DNA from: CAVRZR01 sp964354215
Lineage (GTDB): Bacteria > Actinomycetota > Coriobacteriia > Anaerosomatales > CAVRZR01
Direction: 5' to 3'
Assembly (NCBI GenBank): GCA_964354215.1
Contig: CAYGYT010000009.1
Location: 1 to 58,958 of the forward strand
DNA length: 58,958 bases
Within the stretch, counting starts at the first letter, position 1; the number at the start of each line of letters is the position of its first letter. The notes under the pieces are model-generated. The model saw only the letters and a list, made by a program, of their open reading frames with translations, did not search any database and was not told the origin of the DNA. Shown here piece after piece: positions 33,218 to 43,033 of this stretch. A program made the position numbers and the translations under genes.

Positions 33218-33895
33218 CTACCTGACGACGATCGTCTTGCGGGCGACCGCCGACGCGGCGCCGAACTGGTTGCCAAGGAACCTCATGGAGATGACGTAGG
33301 TGCCCTTCTGTGTGAACCTCATTGTGGTCGTGGCGAGGCCCTGGTCGTCGGTCGTGATCGTGTAGTCGGCGGGGATGCCGCTGTTGATGCCGACTCGAGC
33401 GCGATCCACCCGTATGATGCCTACTCCCGAGTCCGGAGCGACCTGAGCAATCACTGTGAAGCTCCGGCTGCGGGAGACAACCTTCGGAGCGGTGATCACA
33501 ACAGCGGTCCGCGAGTTCTTGACGATGTTCAGAGTGACGGGCTCGCTGGTTGCCGAAGCATTCTTGCTCGTGTACACCGCGCGTACCTGGGCCGGGTAGG
33601 TGAACTCGCCGTTCAGAACGAGCGAAACCGGCAGGACCTCCCCGGTCTCCTCCACCGAGTGGGCCTCCGCATAGTCGAACCACTCGTCGTCCTCCAACGT
33701 CTGGAGCTGGAACCTGTCGCCCGGCTTGACCGTGGTGTCCACGCTCGGCATGACGCTCACCTCGGTGCCGTACCTGCCGGTCGTGGGTGTTGCCGTGAGC
33801 GTGCACATCACTGCTGCGAACGCGGGCACAGCAAGTACTGCGGCGACCGTCACCGCGATGGCTCCGATGATCACGGCCCTGGACTTGCCAAGCAT
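33218..33895 (-). CDS. Secreted Ig-like-domain protein at the head of the second Pst operon
   Basis: This 225-residue exported protein has a signal peptide (about 1-28, cut near PAFAAV). Two beta-sandwich Ig-like repeats of the bacterial Big/Ig_3 style follow (about 30-120 and 125-225), with YGTEVSV-MPSVDTTVKPG, NGEFTYPAQVRAVYTS and GTYVISMRFLGNQFG. No enzyme motif is seen. ATG 33895 follows GAAGGAGGCAAC. It lies 63 bp upstream of pstS and directly downstream of a Pho-type array, so it is probably induced by phosphate starvation. Function unknown. Confidence 0.8.
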   Translation of the reverse strand: MLGKSRAVIIGAIAVTVAAVLAVPAFAAVMCTLTATPTTGRYGTEVSVMPSVDTTVKPGDRFQLQTLEDDEWFDYAEAHSVEETGEVLPVSLVLNGEFTYPAQVRAVYTSKNASATSEPVTLNIVKNSRTAVVITAPKVVSRSRSFTVIAQVAPDSGVGIIRVDRARVGINSGIPADYTITTDDQGLATTTMRFTQKGTYVISMRFLGNQFGAASAVARKTIVVR

Positions 33896-34281
33896 GTTGC
33901 CTCCTTCATGTGCGCGATCTCGCGCTCGTGCGGGATGGAGGCTGAGCGAACCGCGCGGCCTCCGAGACTCCCTGATGCTAGGGGCGCGGCGAACAGAGGT
34001 GGTTGCACCGGTGAAAGAAGTCGGTTGCACGTTGGGACAACGCCGGTGAACGCGGTGTTAAACGCCTGCGTGGAGGGGCGGGTGCCACTGGGCTCCTGCG
34101 TTTGCGTTCAGAAGTGCTTCGACGCTTCCCCAAGAGGCGATTTCACAGCTCTTGAGCGGAATCTAAGCAACTAGTTTCCGCAGAGTTTGCGCGCGCGCAA
34201 CCACTCTCGCGTCGGCGGCCGGTAGCGTCGGCGTCGGCGGGACTTCTCGCCGGACTTGGAGCCGATGACGAAGGGGGAACC
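33896..34281. other. Divergent control region between the second Pst operon and the PHP gene
   Basis: This 386-bp gap has no gene. It holds the Pho array (33997-34062). On the other side is a GCGCAACCACT word at 34196-34206, a weak match to the Pho unit, 76 bases before the PHP gene start. It is G/C-palindromic around 34190-34200. Confidence 0.5.
33997..34062 (-). promoter_or_regulatory. Extended Pho-box array of the second Pst operon
   Basis: On the minus strand six contiguous 11-mers run from 34062 to 33997: TTTAACACCGC, GTTCACCGGCG, TTGTCCCAACG, TGCAACCGACT, TCTTTCACCGG, TGCAACCACCT. The first two match the GTTCACC-type PHO box known in Actinobacteria. The last two match the phoA promoter pair. 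GTGCAACC occurs twice, 22 bp apart. Confidence 0.7.
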
Positions 34282-35748
34282 ATGCACGGAAGAGCCACGC
34301 GCACTATCACCCGCACGAGACTGCTGTCACTGCTGGCTGCGCTGGTGCTAGCGGTGTCGGTGGGCGCATCTGTCGCTGCCGCCACAAACGGTGACGGAGA
34401 CTACCTCGCCGGTGACTTCCACACGCACACGTATCTGACCGACGGCGAGCGCAGGCAGACGGAAGTCGTCTACAACGCGTTCGACAAGTACGGCCTCGAC
34501 TGGATGGCGAACTCCGAGCACGGCGGCCTGTTCGGCCGTGACGCGCTCGGCCAGCCGTTCGCGGCGCCGAAGTACCGCTGGGAGACCCTCAAGACCTACT
34601 CGTTCCCGATGGTGAGCGACCTGCGGAACATCTACGCGGACAAGATGATCGTCCAGGGCGTCGAGTGGAACGTCCCTACCCACGAGCACGCGAGCGTGGG
34701 GATCATCACTGACGAGCCATCGGCCGTCTCGGACTTCGAGTACACGTTCGACCAGAACGACGGCGACACGAGCCGTGCCGGCGAGGGTCTCGTGAAGACG
34801 AACACGACCCACGCCGACGCCGTGGCCGGTGCCGCGTTCCTCCAGGCGAAGTACCCGGACCAGAGCTACTTCCTGCTCAACCACCCGTCCCGCAAGTTGA
34901 AGAACTCGATCGCCGCGATCCGCGACTTCAACAACGCCGCACCCGACGTGGCTTTCGGTTTCGAGGGCCTGCCCGGGCACCAGAAGGAGTCGAGCCGAGG
35001 AGGCTACACCTCCAGCAACGCGCTCGCGCAGACGTACGGTGGAGCCGACTACATGGTCGCGAAGGTAGGTGGCCTGTGGGACGCACTTCTCGGCGAGGGC
35101 CGGCACTTCTGGACGTTCGTGAACTCGGACTTCCACGACCCGGTCAACGACTTCTGGCCTGGCGAGTACGCAAAGAGCTTCACGCGCGTGAAAGGCAGTG
35201 GCTACGAGGCGCTCGTCGACGGGATGCGCTCCGGCGATTCCTTTGCCGTGCACGGTGGTCTCATCGATAGGCTCGGCTTCACTGCCGCGAGCGGCCGCGA
35301 CAGGGCCGGCATGGGCGACACGCTCGTCACGAAGAGCGGCAAGGACGTCAAGGTGCGCGTCCGCTTCCACACTCCGGCGAAGAACAACAACGGCGATTCG
35401 CCGAAGGTCGACCATGTTGACGTGATCGTCGGTGAGGTCAACGGGAAGATCGCTCCGAGCGACCCCGACTACGCCAGCGCGATCAATACCACGACGGTGG
35501 TCGCGGCCCGACTCGACAAGACCGACTGGAAGGCCGACCACGGCTGGGTCACTGCCGAGTTCAAGCTCAAGAACGTTAGCGCCGACAGCTACGTGCGCCT
35601 CCGCGGCACCAGTCTCGGAACCGACGTCGCCGGAGAGACGAGCAACGGCGAGCCGCTCAGCGATGCGGCCATGGGGACCAACGACGGCGGCAAGGCATAC
35701 GCCGACCTCTGGTTCTACTCAAACCCGATCTTCGTCGACGTGCAGTAG
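34282..35748 (+). CDS. Secreted PHP-domain metal-dependent phosphoesterase
   Basis: This 488-residue protein has a signal peptide (about 1-36) and a PHP domain: GDFHTHTYLTDGE, a second metal motif NSEHGG, GVEWNVPTHEH, LNHPSRK and NSDFHD. The PHP fold binds two or three metals and hydrolyses phosphodiesters or phosphomonoesters. A C-terminal beta domain (about 340-488) completes it. Export, and a place next to a Pst operon, point to extracellular phosphate scavenging; the substrate is unknown. GGGGGAAC precedes the ATG. A strong hairpin follows. Confidence 0.85.
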   Translation: MHGRATRTITRTRLLSLLAALVLAVSVGASVAAATNGDGDYLAGDFHTHTYLTDGERRQTEVVYNAFDKYGLDWMANSEHGGLFGRDALGQPFAAPKYRWETLKTYSFPMVSDLRNIYADKMIVQGVEWNVPTHEHASVGIITDEPSAVSDFEYTFDQNDGDTSRAGEGLVKTNTTHADAVAGAAFLQAKYPDQSYFLLNHPSRKLKNSIAAIRDFNNAAPDVAFGFEGLPGHQKESSRGGYTSSNALAQTYGGADYMVAKVGGLWDALLGEGRHFWTFVNSDFHDPVNDFWPGEYAKSFTRVKGSGYEALVDGMRSGDSFAVHGGLIDRLGFTAASGRDRAGMGDTLVTKSGKDVKVRVRFHTPAKNNNGDSPKVDHVDVIVGEVNGKIAPSDPDYASAINTTTVVAARLDKTDWKADHGWVTAEFKLKNVSADSYVRLRGTSLGTDVAGETSNGEPLSDAAMGTNDGGKAYADLWFYSNPIFVDVQ

Positions 35749-35777
35749 CGCCGCTTCGTACGCACACTCCTCAGCTC

Positions 35778-35807
35778 GCAGGGAGGGGCAGCCCCGCCCC
35801 TCCCTGC
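35778..35807 (+). terminator. Hairpin terminator after the PHP gene
   Basis: A perfect 12-bp stem (35778-35789 with 35796-35807) with a 6-base loop lies 30 bases after the stop codon. It is followed by GCTTTCCC. Confidence 0.7.
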
Positions 35808-35912
35808 CGCTTTCCCGACGACATACGCTCGACCCTGTCCTAGGGCGCGCGATTCGAGTAGCTTGTCCGACAGGAAGCGCTCGGAGTCGGCCGTGCGCTG
35901 GGCTGGTGGACC

Positions 35913-36449
35913 GTGAACGACATGGGTGGCGTCCTATTGCGCGTCGCAACGCCCGAAGACGAAGCGGGCGTACTCGCTGTCGAGCGAGACGCCTTCGGCG
36001 GGGACGCCGAGGCGGACCTGGTCCGGGCGCTCGTCGCCGGCGAAGCGTTCGTCCCACAGCTTTCGCTTGTTGCTGTCGCCGACGACCGGATCGTTGGTCA
36101 CGTACTCTTCACGCGCGCGCGTGCAGGCGCAGTCGACGCCGCACTCCTCGCGCCACTTGCCGCGGCTCCGAGCTGGCAACATCGCGGCATCGGAACCGCT
36201 CTAGTGCGCGAGGGCCTTGAACGCGCGGCGGCCCTGGGCTTCGGCCTCGCGCTCGTCCTCGGTCACCCGGCTTACTACCCACGTTTCGGCTTCGAACCCG
36301 CCGAGCCACACGGGATCATGCCGCCCTATCCGGTCGAGCCCTCGGAGGCGTGGATGGTTGCCGAGCTGGTGCCCGGCTCGCTCGCGAGGGCCGCAGGAAT
36401 CGTCGAGGTTGCCGAAGCGCTCCGTCACGAGGAGATGTGGCGAGAGTAG
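35913..36449 (+). CDS. GNAT family N-acetyltransferase (YhbS-like)
   Basis: This 178-residue protein has the GNAT fold. VGHVLFTRA, LAPLAAAPSWQHRGIGTALVREGLERA carries the acetyl-CoA loop QHRGIGTAL, and GHPAYYPRFGFEPA is the YhbS-type C-terminal motif. It starts from GTG 35913 or ATG 35922. The acceptor is unknown. It stands alone before bipA. Confidence 0.85.
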   Translation: MNDMGGVLLRVATPEDEAGVLAVERDAFGGDAEADLVRALVAGEAFVPQLSLVAVADDRIVGHVLFTRARAGAVDAALLAPLAAAPSWQHRGIGTALVREGLERAAALGFGLALVLGHPAYYPRFGFEPAEPHGIMPPYPVEPSEAWMVAELVPGSLARAAGIVEVAEALRHEEMWRE

Positions 36450-36596
36450 TCCGCGCCGCCACGCCTGGCGCGCGAACGGCGCTTCGGCGCGGTCCGTGCT
36501 AGTCTACGGAGCCCGCCTGCCCAAGATCTGCGGTAGCGCCGCGTGTCGAGTCAGGCGCGAGCGGCCTCGCGCGAGTCACTAACCCTCGGAGAACCA

Positions 36597-38405
<1,809 letters not shown>

Positions 38406-38433
38406 GGCGCGAAGTTGCCGTACTGAGGAAGGT

Positions 38434-39207
38434 ATGCGCGTGGCGACACGCACGATGTCGAGGCGTCAGGGGATGAGGAGGGTGCTTCTGCTGCTCTCCT
38501 TCATCGCGTTCCCGCTCACGATGAACTACTTCTCTCCGTACCTCATCGTCGACTGCGCCTTTCAGGGGATCGTCAACGGCAGCATCGTCGTCTTCGCGTC
38601 CATGTTTGCGGGCTCGCTCGTGTTCGGGCGTCTGTGGTGCGGCTGGGCGTGTCCGGCAGCCGGCGTGCAGGAGCCGCTTCTGCAGGTGAACGGTCGCCGC
38701 ATCGGGCGTCGTGCCGACATCGTGAAGTGGGTGGTCTGGATTCCGTGGGTCGCGCTCATCGTCTTCGCCGTGGTGCGCGCGGGCGGCTACCACTCGGTCG
38801 ACGTGCTGTACGGGACCGTCGGCGGAATCTCGGTGGCAGGCGATGCCGAACGCCCAGTGGCTGCTGCCTACGCCATCTACCTGATCGTCGTGCTGCTGTT
38901 CTTCGGCTTGGCCGCGGGCTTTGGCAGGCGTGCCGGCTGTCACACCGTCTGCTGGATGGCGCCCTTCATGATCATCGGACGTTGGTTGCGGAACCACCTC
39001 GGCGCTTGGCCATCGCTCCGGCTCGTGGCCGACACTCCCGCGTGCAAGGAGTGTGGGACGTGCACGAACGAGTGCCCCATGAGCCTTCCCGTCCAGGATC
39101 TAGTGGCGTCCGGCTCGATGGAGGACTCCGAGTGCGTGCTTTGTGGCACGTGCGCTGATACCTGCCCGAGCAGCGTCATCCGCTATTCGTTCTCCACGGG
39201 CAAGTAG
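38434..39207 (+). CDS. NapH/CcoG-like membrane 4Fe-4S protein
   Basis: This 257-residue protein has about four to five membrane segments with the 4Fe-4S-binding motif WCGWACPAAGVQEP in a loop (the NapH/NosR/CcoG CxxxCP signature). Two ferredoxin clusters follow at the C-terminus: CKECGTCTNECP and CVLCGTCADTCP. It would transfer electrons from a quinol or ferredoxin to an unknown acceptor. No NapG-type or reductase partner is adjacent. ATG 38434 follows GAGGAAGGT. It is located 28 bp downstream of bipA. Confidence 0.85.
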   Translation: MRVATRTMSRRQGMRRVLLLLSFIAFPLTMNYFSPYLIVDCAFQGIVNGSIVVFASMFAGSLVFGRLWCGWACPAAGVQEPLLQVNGRRIGRRADIVKWVVWIPWVALIVFAVVRAGGYHSVDVLYGTVGGISVAGDAERPVAAAYAIYLIVVLLFFGLAAGFGRRAGCHTVCWMAPFMIIGRWLRNHLGAWPSLRLVADTPACKECGTCTNECPMSLPVQDLVASGSMEDSECVLCGTCADTCPSSVIRYSFSTGK

Positions 39208-39268
39208 AGCCAGAATCCTTCTGTAGCGATGGCTGCGATCATCGCCGTTTCTGCCCAGACACGATCGC

Positions 39269-40105
39269 CTAGGACGGCTTCACCGCCTGCACGGTGACGC
39301 TTCGGAACAGTTGTGCGGCTCGCACAGCCTCCTCGTGCGTGACGCCGTCGCCCACCTCGAACGCGCCGAGCAGCTCCTCGGCCTCATCTTCAGTGGTCGC
39401 GTATGCCCTCTCGCTTGCGACGTGCACGTTCTCGAAGCCCGCCTCTCGCGCGGCGGCGAGGTAGTCCTCGAGCACGAGCGCGCCGCCCAGGCACGCGACA
39501 TAGGCGCCGACTGACTGTCGCGCGGCATCGGGCAGCGGCTCGGTCGTGACGATGTCCGAGACCGAGATGCGACCGCCGGGCTTGAGCACGCGGAACGCCT
39601 CGGCGAATGCCTTGGTCTTGTCGGGCACGAGGTTGATGACGCAGTTTGAGATCACGAGATCGGCGACGTTGTCGTCGATCGGCAGGTCTTCGATCTCGCC
39701 GGGGCGGAACTCGACGTTGTCGACGCCGGCCGTGCGCGCGTTTCGCCGAGCAAGCAGCACCATCTCGGGCGTCATGTCGACGCCGATGACGCGACCCTGC
39801 GCGCCCACTCGGCGGGCGGCGAGGAAACAGTCGATGCCTCCGCCGGCGCCGAGGTCCACGACGACCTCGCCTTCGCGCGCTGACTCGAGCGCGAGCGGAT
39901 TGCCGCAGCCGAGTCCGAGGTCGGCGCCGGGCGGCAACTCCGCGAGATCGGACGCGTCGTAGCCCGGGACGAGTACCGCGGACGTGTCACTGGAGCTATC
40001 GCCGCAGCAAATGGACGCCGAGCAGCACGAGGTCTTCGTCCGAGCGTGCCCGGCGTAGCGGTCGCGCACGGCTTCCTTGATGGCGGTCGGATCGTGATCG
40101 GACAT
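39269..40105 (-). CDS. arsM: Arsenite methyltransferase ArsM
   Basis: This 278-residue enzyme methylates As(III) with SAM. N-terminal Cys-rich words are SCCSASICCGDSS; the SAM motif is VVDLGAGGGIDCFLAA with the ArsM cysteine in it, followed by ISNCVINLVPDK with a second reactive cysteine, and the third Cys is in VACLGGAL. PGYDASDLAELPPGADLGLGCGNP is the family's conserved lead. I chose ATG 40105 because AGGAGG lies six bases upstream; ATG 40108 is possible. It probably forms an operon with the AbrB-like gene just upstream. Confidence 0.92.
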   Translation of the reverse strand: MSDHDPTAIKEAVRDRYAGHARTKTSCCSASICCGDSSSDTSAVLVPGYDASDLAELPPGADLGLGCGNPLALESAREGEVVVDLGAGGGIDCFLAARRVGAQGRVIGVDMTPEMVLLARRNARTAGVDNVEFRPGEIEDLPIDDNVADLVISNCVINLVPDKTKAFAEAFRVLKPGGRISVSDIVTTEPLPDAARQSVGAYVACLGGALVLEDYLAAAREAGFENVHVASERAYATTEDEAEELLGAFEVGDGVTHEEAVRAAQLFRSVTVQAVKPS

Positions 40106-40115
40106 CATGTCCCTC

Positions 40116-40412
40116 CTAGCGTTCGAGACCGAGAGCGGGGCCGATTACCGAGCGGACGGCTCCCGCAACGGCTCCCGCTTTGACGAGCGTTATGCAGCAG
40201 ATGGCACCGTCATCGCCCCGGTAGGAGACGACAGCGAGTCGATCGCCGGGCTGAATGCCGGCGCGGACGCGCAGGTCCTTCGGCAGCACCAGCTGGCCAC
40301 GCTCGTCAACGCTGACGACCGCTTCGAGCGCGCAGCATTCCTGCTTGCCTGTCCCCGACTCTAGTGAGACGGTCGCGCCATCGCAGGTTGAGCAGGCGGT
40401 GTCTTCGGTCAT
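40116..40412 (-). CDS. Cys-rich AbrB/MazE/SpoVT-domain protein (HgcAB-associated-like)
   Basis: This 98-residue protein has a Cys-rich N-terminus (CSTCDG, QECCALE) and a swapped-hairpin AbrB domain (about 28-75: VVSVDERGQLVLPKDLRVRAG, key words DERGQLVLP and AGIQPGDRLAVV). A CC pair follows in AICCITL. This pattern is that of the HgcAB-associated or ArsM-associated small proteins. It may sense metal or metalloid through thiols and regulate itself and arsM. Seven bp separate it from arsM. Confidence 0.75.
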   Translation of the reverse strand: MTEDTACSTCDGATVSLESGTGKQECCALEAVVSVDERGQLVLPKDLRVRAGIQPGDRLAVVSYRGDDGAICCITLVKAGAVAGAVRSVIGPALGLER

Positions 40413-40468
40413 CGGTTACTCCTTGCGGCGAATGAGCAAATCGCGCTGACCGCACGGCCAGCAAGTTC

Positions 40469-40497
40469 AGAGTAATCAGAAGAATCAGAAACGTCAA
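40469..40497 (-). promoter_or_regulatory. Promoter of the AbrB-like/arsM unit
   Basis: On the minus strand, TTGACG (40497-40492) and TACTCT (40474-40469) are 17 bp apart. The spacer contains the direct repeat TTCTGATT twice, 9 bp apart (plus-strand AATCAGAA at 40474-40481 and 40483-40490), a possible binding site. Confidence 0.5.
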
Positions 40498-40534
40498 GCA
40501 ACGCGGAACCGCGAGTCAGCACGGGAGATCGAAG

Positions 40535-41308
40535 CTAGCTGGCCGACGGAACGAACCGCGCCACGTCGGGCGCCTCGGCACTCTCCCAGCTCCCGTACAC
40601 GCCCGCGTGCTGTGCCCCGAGTTGCGCGTGAAGCATCGCAATACCCAGGTCCAGCTGCGTGGTCCAGTACGGTCGCTTCGTGCGGTAGAGGACCAGCTGC
40701 TCGCCATCCATCCGGAAGCGCCACGGCTGTCGGTTGCTGCCGGATGGCGCCAGGCGCGCCGCCTCGAGAGCGGTCAGCGCCCACTCGGGCCACGACTTGG
40801 GCCCCGCGTTCGGCGCGATCTTCTCCAGCGACCGGCGCGAGGACGCACGCACCAACGATCGAAGGCCTCTCTCGCCCGAGCTGAAGGTGGGTTCGACGAT
40901 CCCGACCGGCGTCACCGCCGGGACTCTCTCGCCGGGTGCAAGGGTCACGAGCGAAGCCGCGGTCTTCCTCGAAAACGAGCCGGCAAGCCAGCAGGTACCG
41001 AGCCCGAGGCGCGTCGCCTCGAGCACGAACGCCTCACCCAGGTATCCAAGCTCGAGATCCGAACTCCTGGGCCCCACGAAGACCGCCACGGAGGGGGCGC
41101 CCTCGACGCGCCCGTAGCTGCCCACGAAGCCGATGAACACGTCCTCCGGCGCGTTCTGGACAAACACGGTCCGTGTCGTCTCGAACGGCCGGAACTCCGC
41201 ACAGAACCGGCGGAGGCGCTCGGCGCGGTCCGGGTCGATGCTGTCGCCCGTGAAGCGACGTCGTGAGACACGATCGGTGATGGCGTCGTACCACTCCGGG
41301 TTCAGCAT
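40535..41308 (-). CDS. Nitroreductase-like FMN protein
   Basis: This 257-residue protein has two half-domains of the nitroreductase superfamily (TM_nitroreductase, PF14512-type). The first half has VSRRRFTG and LGYLGEAFVLEATRLGLGTCWLAG; the second has EAARLAPSGSNRQPWRF and LDLGIAMLHAQLG, matching the FMN-binding loops. The enzyme would reduce nitro or quinone compounds with NAD(P)H. Function within the cell is unknown. It stands alone. Confidence 0.85.
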   Translation of the reverse strand: MLNPEWYDAITDRVSRRRFTGDSIDPDRAERLRRFCAEFRPFETTRTVFVQNAPEDVFIGFVGSYGRVEGAPSVAVFVGPRSSDLELGYLGEAFVLEATRLGLGTCWLAGSFSRKTAASLVTLAPGERVPAVTPVGIVEPTFSSGERGLRSLVRASSRRSLEKIAPNAGPKSWPEWALTALEAARLAPSGSNRQPWRFRMDGEQLVLYRTKRPYWTTQLDLGIAMLHAQLGAQHAGVYGSWESAEAPDVARFVPSAS

Positions 41309-41395
41309 CCGGCAACCTCTCGTGCTCTCGTACGATTCACGGCGGCCGGGCGGCTGCTCGCGACCCAGGCTCGAGGCACGCGCCGTACCGTGCGG

Positions 41396-42439
41396 CTAGC
41401 TGCCGAAGCGATTGAGGACCTGCAGCGCGCGCAGGGTGAGCCACTTGCTCGGCTGGCCCTTCACTTCGACGTCGGCAAGCATCTTCCCATTGAAGCTGTT
41501 GCGGAGCTTCCAGCGCCATTGTGGACTAGCTGCTGCCATCACGGCCGCTAGGGCCGGCTCGTACTCCTCTCGCCGCGTCTCTCCTAGGGCCGCCAGTGCG
41601 GCCAGCGCTTCGAGCGCGTCGGAGTTGTACGAGAGCGGGAAGCCGAACTTGAGCCAGCCCGGCTTGTCGCTGTACTCAAACGGGCCGTGCTCGGCGAGGT
41701 AGCGTTCTCGAGCTGCCTCGCGCTCAACCTTCGGCACGTGCCAGATGTAGTCGGAGAACTCCTTGGCGCCCGCGGGCACGTATCGGAAGACCTGCTTGTC
41801 GCGAAGAGCCGCAACGGCCGCGTCACGCAGCTCCTCGGCACCGTCGGGCCATACGTCGCGCGGCACCTCGCCGAGGAACAGCAGCACCTTGGGCGCGAGC
41901 ATATGGCAGTAGCCGTTGAGGTAATACGGCGCGAGCCCGGAGCAGCCCAAGACACCAATCTCGGCGTGCTCGCGAGCGATGGATGCGAGTGCCCCTATGA
42001 CGCGTTCGTCGCGCGCGTACCCGAGGCGTGCGAGGGCCCGGCCTACGTTGGCCGTCAGGCACGGAACCGCTGCAACGGGCTTGCCGTTGCAGCTCCAGGA
42101 GCCGTCGGCAAGCTGGCGGGAGAACGCGTACTCCGCGCCTCGCCCCACGCGCGCGTCGGAGGGGTCGGCCCACAGCTCGCCGAGGAAGTGGATCTGCCAG
42201 AGACCTCCCCCGTACTTGCTGTAGTCGCGTGCAGGTGGTGCCCACGATCCGTCCGCCCATTGAGCATCGAGGATCGCGGCCACCGGCTCGTAGTCGTTGC
42301 GGCGCGCCCAGAGACGCTCGGTCTCGGCCGAGTCACTCTCGCCGAGGAGCGCGCGGCGGGCAAGCACTGCCACCGCGGGATTGTCCTCGCCAAGCAGCCA
42401 GTCGATGGTCTCTTCGGGCACGCCGTCAGGAATGCCCAC
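41396..42439 (-). CDS. Alpha-alpha toroid (prenyltransferase/squalene cyclase-fold) protein
   Basis: This 347-residue protein consists of repeated helical pairs resembling terpenoid cyclases and prenyltransferases: AEYAFSRQLADGSWSCNG, ILDAQWADGSWAPP, with the QxxDGSW repeat typical of squalene cyclase-type toroids. The C-terminal RWKLRNSFNGKMLADVEVKGQPSKWLTLRALQVL is a conserved family segment. Relatives are often mislabelled as nitrogenase NifH. No DxDD catalytic motif is seen. A paralog lies at 56118-57248. Confidence 0.75.
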   Translation of the reverse strand: MGIPDGVPEETIDWLLGEDNPAVAVLARRALLGESDSAETERLWARRNDYEPVAAILDAQWADGSWAPPARDYSKYGGGLWQIHFLGELWADPSDARVGRGAEYAFSRQLADGSWSCNGKPVAAVPCLTANVGRALARLGYARDERVIGALASIAREHAEIGVLGCSGLAPYYLNGYCHMLAPKVLLFLGEVPRDVWPDGAEELRDAAVAALRDKQVFRYVPAGAKEFSDYIWHVPKVEREAARERYLAEHGPFEYSDKPGWLKFGFPLSYNSDALEALAALAALGETRREEYEPALAAVMAAASPQWRWKLRNSFNGKMLADVEVKGQPSKWLTLRALQVLNRFGS

Positions 42440-42443
42440 TTCG

Positions 42444-42917
42444 CTACCGCTTCGCGACCGGGAACTGGATCTCGGTGATGTACTCCTCGGGAGGCACCTC
42501 GTTCGGGTCCGAGTAGTAGAGCTCTTCGGGCGGTCCGACCGTCTCGTACCCCTCGGTTGAGAGCCACTCGCCGAGTGCGCGGTAGGTCGGTTCGATCGTC
42601 TCGTACGGCCCCTTGTGGATCGTCGAAGCTACGAGCTTACCCGGGATACGCTTGATGCCCAATCCGCTCTCGTTCGGGCCCGATTCGGGTGGCTCTCCGG
42701 CCACCGGGGCCCAGACTTCCCATACTGCGTCCGCTTCCGGCCCCGCGTCGGGCGCCGTGAAGTAGACCGCGTGCGGCATACCGGCCGGCTGCAGACCGGA
42801 TGCGCCGGCAAACCCGTAGACCCGCCCCATTGCATCCGGGATCTGGGCATAGGCACCGCGCATGTTCACGAACGCGACACTCATCGGGTCGGTCTCCTTG
42901 ACGGATACCTCAATCAT
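42444..42917 (-). CDS. GyrI-like small-molecule-binding protein
   Basis: This 157-residue protein is a GyrI/AraC-effector-type domain (SOUL-like beta-alpha fold). Words include MSVAFVNMRGAYAQIPDAMGRVYGF, key parts AFVNMRGAY, HKGPYETIEPTYRALGEWLSTEGY and EEYITEIQFPV. It probably binds a hydrophobic small molecule. ATG 42917 has GGGGGTGATCGAC upstream; 42938 is an alternative. It overlaps nothing but lies 4 bp from the toroid gene, so the two may be co-transcribed. Confidence 0.8.
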   Translation of the reverse strand: MIEVSVKETDPMSVAFVNMRGAYAQIPDAMGRVYGFAGASGLQPAGMPHAVYFTAPDAGPEADAVWEVWAPVAGEPPESGPNESGLGIKRIPGKLVASTIHKGPYETIEPTYRALGEWLSTEGYETVGPPEELYYSDPNEVPPEEYITEIQFPVAKR

Positions 42918-43033
42918 GTCGATCACCCCCACGGTCATATACCCATGTTCCGGGGAGACGGTTGGTCGGGCGGCGACTGTGCGAACATTGGCCGGAACTG
43001 CAAGCCGCGCTGCCCACGCCGAGGACGGACAGC

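Noticed and set aside
32291..34174. Plus-strand frame of 627 codons across the second pstS and Ig-like genes
   Set aside because: It covers two well-supported minus-strand genes and the Pho array, and no domain is visible.
34196..34206. GCGCAACCACT before the PHP gene as a Pho unit
   Set aside because: The match is partial and lies beside a GCGC run; kept only as a note in the intergenic entry.
34348..35541. Minus-strand frame opposite the PHP gene
   Set aside because: The PHP gene has a signal peptide and all metal motifs on the plus strand; the antisense frame does not.
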